This document shows, in pieces, positions 1 through 4,552 of a stretch of 7,311 nucleotides of DNA. A program made the translations under genes and the position numbers. The notes beneath the pieces were generated by a model. The model saw only the letters and a program-made list of their open reading frames with translations. It was not told where the DNA came from and searched no databases. Location of the stretch: assembly GCA_910588925.1 (NCBI GenBank), contig CAJURV010000087.1, positions 1 through 7,311 on the forward strand. The letters run 5' to 3'. This DNA comes from an uncultured Rikenellaceae bacterium. GTDB taxonomy: Bacteria > Bacteroidota > Bacteroidia > Bacteroidales > Rikenellaceae. Position 1 is the first letter of the stretch. The number at the start of each line of letters is the position of its first letter.

Positions 1-102
1 CTCACGTACACCGAGTACGCTCCGGAGGCGCACGCCCGCGATCGACGATTTTTGAGGTCTAAAAACCTTCGGCGCCCTGCGGTCTGCGGTTGTGTGCGTG
101 GG

Positions 103-237
103 CTAGCATGCCTGCGACTTGCGGTTAATGCGCATGTCTTTGGGTGTGAGGTGATGGTATTTGCTCGCCGGCGGCTTCCCCAACCTCTGTCTGGTTAATT
201 CGTGGCGGTTATAGCGGAGCGGCACCTCGTGCCGCAT
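103..237 (-). CDS. Possible 44-aa small ORF, function unknown
   Basis: An ATG at 235-237 opens a minus-strand frame of 44 codons that ends with TAG at 103-105. The peptide begins MRHEVPLRYNRHELTRQRLG and ends in SQAC. It is very basic, rich in Arg, Lys and His, and has no signal peptide or membrane segment. The start codon lies at the edge of the 219-235 hairpin, no ribosome binding site is obvious, and the frame lies downstream of the lipoprotein terminator. Part of it (the RYNRHE segment) overlaps the word shared with the right-flank repeat, where the corresponding frame reads RLNHRHE. It may be an accidental frame carried by a repeated element. I recognise no function and consider it more likely non-coding than coding. 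Confidence 0.2.
   Translation of the reverse strand: MRHEVPLRYNRHELTRQRLGKPPASKYHHLTPKDMRINRKSQAC
219..235. other. Short GC-rich hairpin
   Basis: GCGGCAC at 219-225 pairs perfectly with GTGCCGC at 229-235 across a 3-nt loop. No T-tract adjoins either side, so it is a poor candidate for an intrinsic terminator. It lies at the start of the possible 44-aa ORF on the minus strand. Confidence 0.55.
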
Positions 238-246
238 TATAGGCTT

Positions 247-261
247 CAGCTAATGCGCATA
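247..261 (-). repeat. 15-bp word shared with the right flank (inverted)
   Basis: Read on the minus strand, this is TATGCGCATTAGCTG, identical to plus-strand bases 7074-7088. Upstream of both copies, about 30-33 nt away, sits a similar word (GAAACGAT on the left, GAGACGAT on the right). When translated, the two neighbourhoods give comparable peptides, with RNDK...VCALA on the left and RDDD...VCALA on the right. This supports relatedness rather than coincidence. Confidence 0.45.
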
Positions 262-316
262 CTTTCAGTGCTTCTTGTAGTATCTTATCGTTTCGCAAGC
301 GGAATCGTGTCCGATC

Positions 317-342
317 ACTTGCACTTCTAACGAAGTGCAAGT
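317..342. other. Perfect 11-bp hairpin
   Basis: ACTTGCACTTC at 317-327 pairs with GAAGTGCAAGT at 332-342 around the 4-nt loop TAAC. On the plus strand the right arm runs into TT, giving a weak T-tract. It is the middle of a series of hairpins downstream of the binding-lipoprotein gene and could act as an RNA 3'-end stabiliser or be part of a repeated extragenic palindrome. Confidence 0.6.
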
Positions 343-348
343 TTGTGC

Positions 349-370
349 CTCGCTCCTGACACGGAGCGAG
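349..370. other. 8-bp hairpin next to the 317-342 hairpin
   Basis: CTCGCTCC at 349-356 pairs with GGAGCGAG at 363-370 around a 6-nt loop. It sits 6 nt from the preceding hairpin and about 20 nt from the terminator, so three stem-loops are packed into 317-437. Confidence 0.55.
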
Positions 371-389
371 ACCACCGGCACCCTTACGC

Positions 390-437
390 AAAAAGGACGT
401 CCCGAATAAGCCGTAATGCGCTTGTTCGGGACGTCCT
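390..437 (-). terminator. Intrinsic terminator of the binding-lipoprotein gene
   Basis: AGGACGTCCCGAATAAGC at 394-411 pairs with 420-437, giving 18 positions with one T/G wobble and an 8-nt loop; the outer 13 pairs are perfect. On the minus strand the stem is followed directly by a run of T (A390-A394 on the plus strand). It begins about 20 nt after the TAG stop of the lipoprotein gene. Stem, tail and position all fit a Rho-independent terminator. Confidence 0.85.
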
Positions 438-456
438 GATTCTGTGTGTCTTATCT

Positions 457-1443
457 CTATTGCTTGGGATCGGCGTTGCTCTTGTCTATAACTTTGCCGG
501 GATAGAATATCCTGTTTTTTTCGGAGGGCATGCCGTAACGCAATATCTGAGCCATTTCGTCCGTGAGGTAGGCGCCTATTTCGGGGCTGCACTCTATGGT
601 GGCGAACTCTATGCCGGAGAGTTTGCTGTTCTTGATAACATCCTGCATTTTGTTACTGCCTCCGCATCCGAACACCGCTTTAAGGTTTTTGAGGATATCT
701 TCTTTAGACGGTGTCTGGTCTATGGTCTGATAGGTGAAGTAGGCCAAGTCGTCGTCATTGGCGTATATGCCTGCGATGTCGGGGTCTTTCGTAAGAGCCC
801 CCTGTATGCTCGCTTTTGCGGTGTTGGTCTTGTCGTCGGGATGGTATGTCTGTATCTCCTGTGTCACTATCTGTACCTTGGGCGCTATCTGTGCCATCTT
901 GTTTTTGAACATGTCGGCGCGTTTTACCGTGCGTGGGTCATTATTGATCGTAAGCACGAGCACTTTACCCTCCTGAGGGATGCGTGTTGCGATGAACTCC
1001 GCCGCTTTCTCCGCCGCTTCGGTATAGTCGTAGCCGACGAAACAAGCCTCTTTGTCGAAGCCTTTGACGTGACTGTCGAACATTATCACGGGTATGGTGA
1101 TCGTGTTCAGGAATTCAGCGGTTACATTCTCGGGGCTTATGGCTATGGCTTTGGCTCCGTTCTTTAAGAGGTCGTTTATCGATTGTTTCTGGTCGGGGTT
1201 GAGGAATGTCTCGCTACCGCCTACCCATGCACCTCCGTTGGCACCGGTGAGGCCCACGTTGAATGCCTGGCTGTACGAGTGCTGGTATGCCTCCTCGTTC
1301 CATGAGTTGCAGGTGTTGTACATAACGAAACCGGCAGGATATTTGCCGGTAGGCTGGTCGGTACCGCTGTTGCCTTTGACGCATCCGGAAAGTGTCAGTG
1401 CAGCGATAGAAGCAAAGAGCGTAGCTTTTACGATTTTATTCAT
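457..1443 (-). CDS. Sugar-type periplasmic substrate-binding lipoprotein
   Basis: This 328-aa protein is predicted to bind a small ligand, probably a sugar or related polar compound, outside the inner membrane. Residues 1-21 form a lipoprotein signal peptide: a short basic start, a hydrophobic core, then the lipobox L-S-G-C with acylated Cys21. The mature part follows the type I periplasmic binding fold (Peripl_BP_4, MglB/RbsB-like). It has a first beta strand AGFVMYN near 37-43, the DQKQSINDLLKNGAKAIAIS segment near 84-103, PVIMFDS near 118-124, VGYDYTEAAE near 136-145, GKVLVL near 159-164 and YANDDDLA near 227-234. The C-terminal YPGKVID tail near 314-320 is typical. Where MglB-like proteins have a ligand-contacting G-x-D after a strand, this one has FGCGGS (258-263), so its ligand may differ. 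No ABC permease or ATPase is adjacent, so it may work with a distant transporter or as a sensor partner. The start is fixed by the signal peptide. The exact ligand is unknown. Confidence 0.85.
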   Translation of the reverse strand: MNKIVKATLFASIAALTLSGCVKGNSGTDQPTGKYPAGFVMYNTCNSWNEEAYQHSYSQAFNVGLTGANGGAWVGGSETFLNPDQKQSINDLLKNGAKAIAISPENVTAEFLNTITIPVIMFDSHVKGFDKEACFVGYDYTEAAEKAAEFIATRIPQEGKVLVLTINNDPRTVKRADMFKNKMAQIAPKVQIVTQEIQTYHPDDKTNTAKASIQGALTKDPDIAGIYANDDDLAYFTYQTIDQTPSKEDILKNLKAVFGCGGSNKMQDVIKNSKLSGIEFATIECSPEIGAYLTDEMAQILRYGMPSEKNRIFYPGKVIDKSNADPKQ

Positions 1444-1485
1444 GTCGGATAATTGTGAAGATTAAGTATTACGACTATAACGTTA

Positions 1486-1515
1486 CAAATATATAAATAT
1501 TATATGAAAAAGAAA
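1486..1515 (-). promoter_or_regulatory. Bacteroidetes-type promoter for the binding-lipoprotein gene
   Basis: On the minus strand the bases at 1486-1493 read TATATTTG, a full match to the Bacteroidetes -7 consensus TAnnTTTG. Upstream, TTTC at 1512-1515 is a 3-of-4 match to the -33 TTTG, with an 18-nt spacer (19-21 is usual). Transcription would start roughly 35-40 nt before the ATG. The match is by eye only. Confidence 0.55.
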
Positions 1516-1544
1516 TATCTCTAAGCCGTATAACGCCATGTGTC

Positions 1545-1586
1545 GTTAAATTAAATACGCCGCTCAAAAATCGTTGAGCGGCGTAT
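1545..1586 (-). terminator. Intrinsic terminator of the transglutaminase-like gene
   Basis: ATACGCCGCTCAA at 1555-1567 pairs perfectly over 13 bp with 1574-1586 around a 6-nt loop. On the minus strand the stem is followed by the T-rich tail TTAATTTAAC. It lies about 27 nt beyond the TAA stop of the transglutaminase-like gene and before the promoter of the next gene, so it should separate the two minus-strand genes. Confidence 0.8.
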
Positions 1587-1612
1587 CGTATTGCGATTTA
1601 TACGTTTCCTCG

Positions 1613-4258
1613 TTAAAGTTTGTGAATCACGTTCACGATATTGTCGCCGAGGTTGATCTGATACCCCTCCGACTTGAACACCAACCTGTTGAATGTGTCG
1701 CCTATAACGAATAGGGGGCGGTTGTCGACATTGAGCCCCGCTTGCTTCATGGATGCGCTCACGGCGCCGTTTATGTCTATGGCGTAGTGTGCATCGGGCA
1801 ATCCTTTGAACTCTTCGGGGTCGAATTGCGCCCACTCGTCGGCGTTCTTAACTACGAATACTATCGGACGGCCCCATTCTGCGAGGGCATCGCGTAGTTC
1901 TGCCATGTCGCGCATGGCGTGGTTGGTGGGCTCCTTGCGCGGCTCTATAAGGGCTATCATGAAGTACCCGCGTCCGGTTATGTCGAGGATGCTTTTGACC
2001 TTGTCGTCTTGGGTGTCGAGTACTTTGGCCTCCGAGTCTATATTGCCTATCACGGCGATGGCATCCTTGTTCTCGCGCAATACCAGCTCTATGTCGGTCT
2101 GTTCGCCGTCTTTTATGTCGAAGAAGTCCGTGCGGCTCAGTACGGCGCCGTTAGCCAGACGTGTGCCGGTGGTTATCATATAGTGTCCCTCGTCGAGTGC
2201 GAACGGACGGGCGAAAGCCTCCCTGAACGAAGCACCCGGCCCCATGTCGTATGCCTGCGAGCCGCGTACGCTCACTTGGTAGGGAGTGCCGTCGTCGCCT
2301 ATGCGCGCTATGGTGAAATGCGAACCGTATTTGGGGTCGGGGACTATTTTGGTGGGGGTGTAGGCCAGTTTTAGGCTGCCTTTGGGCGTTATCGCCTCCG
2401 ATGCGGACGCCGAGAACGCTACGTCTATCCACTCGTTGCCGTTGTGATACTGCACCTTGCCTGTGAATGGATCGAGCCGCGAGGGTATGCCGAACGTGCG
2501 GGCCATAGCCACGAAGAATATGTCGCGCGAACGGCTGTCGGCCGTCATGATGCGTGCCACTGAAGCGGGTGTTACCGAGGTTACGTCGGAGTTGAGCTCG
2601 TCGTATATGCGCACCTCTTTGGCTTTGGCTATGAGGTCGGCCACCGTAGGGTTGGCGTCGCCGAACATCTCCTTTATGACAGGGCGGTATGCCTCCAACT
2701 GTTCGTCGGCTATGCGCGGGTTGAGTACATAAAGACGGAAAAGTTCGCTGTCGGGCCCATGTGCGTAGGTGGCCGCCTCTTCGAGATGCGAATCCAAGAC
2801 TTCGGCCCTTACGTCGCGGAGATCTTTCTGCGATATGACCCCTAAAAGATCGAGTCCCGTAGGCATGAGCTCGCGGGGAGTGTATGTGAGGAAATCCTCT
2901 ATCTGGTCGTGGTTTCCGCGGCTATCTTTCAGGAAGCGGGCTATGCTTTCTGGTTTCACCCCTATCTTGGCGGCTAACGCGGCGGCTCGGTCGTCGTTGT
3001 AGAATGTGGCCGTGTAGGAGTTGCGAATGGAGTCCTCGATAAGAAGACGTGCCGTGTTGAGCGTGCGTTCCCCCTCGCTCACCGTAGCGGCCTCGTTGTT
3101 CTCTGCGGGAGGCACCATGTCGAGATCGACGGCAGCTTTGTCGCCGTCTCTTTTGTTCATTGTGACGATGAGGTTGTCTACATCGGCGACGGAGAGCTTT
3201 TCATATCCGAATCGACCGTTTTTAGTGGCCCATACGAGTACGTCGCCTAAGCCTAACTCTATGGATGTGCGTCCGTCGTTGCCGGTAATCTTGGTCGCGA
3301 TAGTGGCGAAACCTCCGTAGTTGAATACTTTGAAGTCGACAGTGGCGCTGTCGGCGGGGCTGCCGTCGGCATCGAGTACGGTTATCTCGGTACGTTTGGT
3401 GGGCGCGTAGTTGGAGGTGACGTTTATTTCGGTGAAAAGCGGGGTCTTCTTCATGATCTCCTCCTCGCCGGTGTAGTCGCCGTAGACCTTGGCGTGCATC
3501 AGTATGCCGCGTTTGGACGGAGCTGTGAACCAGCCCATGTCTAAGCGCGGCTCGGGTTCGCAGGCTCCGAGGTAGTACCATTTGTCGCCGCCCCACACCT
3601 CGACCCATGCGTGGTTGTCGTCGCAATGGGCCCAGCGGGGAGTGTAGACCTGACGTGCCGGAATGCCCACTGCACGCATGGCCGCTACGGTGAATACCGA
3701 CTCTTCGCCGCAACGTCCGTATGCGCTTCTGACCGTGCCGAGAGGCGAGGAGGTGCGGGCGTCGGAGGGGGTGTATATCGCCTTTTCATGGCACCAGTGG
3801 TTGACCTCTAAGGCTGCATCCTTGAGCGACAGCCCTTTGACGCGGTCTTTGAGCTCGCGGTAAAATACCGTGCGCGAGCTGTCGATACTTTCGTTATGCA
3901 CGCGGTGGGGCAATACGAAGTGCAGGAATATGTCTTCCGGTATGGAGTCGGCCCACGGCATGGTCTTGCGGGCGTCGAGTGTGGTGCGTACCAGATCGAG
4001 GTATAGCTCGGGGTCGACGGTGAGGTCGGCCAACGGCGCGTATGCGTATATGAATTTGAGCGCGTCGCTCTCCTCCGGCGTGAGCGGCTGTGAGAATATC
4101 TCGAACACCTCCTCTTTGCCGCCCATCACGGCGCACTTCTCGTCGAACGCCTTCATTACGGCGTCGCGTCGGGCTCTATCCTTTATCAGCCCGTCGCTTC
4201 CGCATGAAAATAGCATGAGCGACGATGCCGCAAGGGTCAGAAACAGATTTTTTTTCAT
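1613..4258 (-). CDS. Large transglutaminase-like lipoprotein with thioredoxin-like tail
   Basis: This 881-aa envelope protein is probably anchored through Cys19: the signal peptide ends in the lipobox L-F-S-C, and the following GSDG gives only a weak hint of surface export. Residues about 145-260 are a transglutaminase-core (papain-like) domain with Cys183 in GRCGEES and His216 in NHAWVEVW. The usual third-residue motif after the tryptophan strand (W-x-x-x-D-P) is replaced by WYYLGACEPEP (227-237), so Gly231 stands where Asp is expected. Residues about 283-368 look like a beta-sandwich, carboxypeptidase-regulatory-like segment. Residues about 565-615 resemble the transglutaminase core again, but the Cys and His positions are Ser575 and Asn608. 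Residues about 755-881 look thioredoxin-like, with a probable cis-Pro at Pro848 but no CxxC. Similar long transglutaminase proteins are known in Bacteroidales; their substrate is unknown to me, and a peptidase or amidase role is as possible as crosslinking. An A-rich leader and the signal peptide support this start. Confidence 0.85.
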   Translation of the reverse strand: MKKNLFLTLAASSLMLFSCGSDGLIKDRARRDAVMKAFDEKCAVMGGKEEVFEIFSQPLTPEESDALKFIYAYAPLADLTVDPELYLDLVRTTLDARKTMPWADSIPEDIFLHFVLPHRVHNESIDSSRTVFYRELKDRVKGLSLKDAALEVNHWCHEKAIYTPSDARTSSPLGTVRSAYGRCGEESVFTVAAMRAVGIPARQVYTPRWAHCDDNHAWVEVWGGDKWYYLGACEPEPRLDMGWFTAPSKRGILMHAKVYGDYTGEEEIMKKTPLFTEINVTSNYAPTKRTEITVLDADGSPADSATVDFKVFNYGGFATIATKITGNDGRTSIELGLGDVLVWATKNGRFGYEKLSVADVDNLIVTMNKRDGDKAAVDLDMVPPAENNEAATVSEGERTLNTARLLIEDSIRNSYTATFYNDDRAAALAAKIGVKPESIARFLKDSRGNHDQIEDFLTYTPRELMPTGLDLLGVISQKDLRDVRAEVLDSHLEEAATYAHGPDSELFRLYVLNPRIADEQLEAYRPVIKEMFGDANPTVADLIAKAKEVRIYDELNSDVTSVTPASVARIMTADSRSRDIFFVAMARTFGIPSRLDPFTGKVQYHNGNEWIDVAFSASASEAITPKGSLKLAYTPTKIVPDPKYGSHFTIARIGDDGTPYQVSVRGSQAYDMGPGASFREAFARPFALDEGHYMITTGTRLANGAVLSRTDFFDIKDGEQTDIELVLRENKDAIAVIGNIDSEAKVLDTQDDKVKSILDITGRGYFMIALIEPRKEPTNHAMRDMAELRDALAEWGRPIVFVVKNADEWAQFDPEEFKGLPDAHYAIDINGAVSASMKQAGLNVDNRPLFVIGDTFNRLVFKSEGYQINLGDNIVNVIHKL

Positions 4259-4552
4259 TGCAGGTTATGTGTTTTGTTTTAATTTCATTATATTTATCCG
4301 ACAGTTTCCTGAAAACGGAATTCGTGGGATATTAGTCTTACGATACGAATGTGACCGGGCCGGTGGAGATGCGGTTTTACAAGGCAAATACGCGTTTGTC
4401 GCATTCTCTGAATATAGTCGGGCCGGGGCAGTCATAAACCGTGTTTAAGCGTTGCCGATGTGAATTTATCTTATGCAAAGGTAGGTCTTTGTCATGATAT
4501 TTGCAACGAAGTGCCGGGTAAAAAGGTTGAGATGTAAAATTCTGTAATATAA
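4259..4552. other. Divergent intergenic region between the transglutaminase and RSH genes
   Basis: This 294-bp gap must hold promoters for both divergent genes. One minus-strand promoter candidate lies at 4476-4507. I found no convincing TTTG / TAnnTTTG pair on the plus strand for the RSH gene. The gap also has an 11-bp palindrome, ACCGG-G-CCGGT (4354-4364), and the 8-mer CGGGCCGG twice (4356-4363 and 4419-4426), which could be binding sites or chance. The 30 nt before the transglutaminase ATG are A-rich on the minus strand, as is common at Bacteroidetes start sites. Confidence 0.5.
4476..4507 (-). promoter_or_regulatory. Candidate promoter for the transglutaminase-like gene
   Basis: On the minus strand 4476-4483 reads TACCTTTG, a full match to TAnnTTTG. 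GTTG at 4504-4507 is a 3-of-4 match to the -33 TTTG at a proper 20-nt spacing. If it is used, the mRNA would have a leader of roughly 210 nt before the ATG at 4258, unusually long for a simple gene. No better candidate lies nearer the start. Confidence 0.45.

Larger units (their letters stand above)
1..393. other. Structured intergenic region, no convincing gene
   Basis: This stretch lies downstream of the binding-lipoprotein gene. No reading frame here resembles a known family. It contains a weak hairpin at the left edge (CGTAC 5-9 with GTACG 15-19), three better hairpins (219-235, 317-342, 349-370) and the word TAATGCGCAT twice (126-135 and 251-260). The 12-mer ATTCGTGGCGGT at 198-209 recurs exactly at 6841-6852 inside a right-flank repeat. 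A minus-strand open frame covers 209-592, but its only ATG lies within the lipoprotein gene in another frame, so I do not call it. The region looks like a dispersed intergenic repeat mosaic rather than unique coding DNA; that reading is inference. Confidence 0.6.

Noticed and set aside
209..592. 127-codon minus-strand open frame
   Set aside because: Its only ATG lies within the binding-lipoprotein gene in another frame, and it runs through that gene's terminator. The codons look like a by-product of the repeat-rich left flank.
343..1167. 274-codon plus-strand open frame
   Set aside because: It is antisense to the lipoprotein gene, which has a clear signal peptide and family match, and it begins within a hairpin and crosses the terminator.
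4482..4491. Plus-strand -7 box for the RSH gene (TAGGTCTTTG)
   Set aside because: Four bases instead of two separate TA from TTTG, and no TTTG lies at the proper -33 distance.
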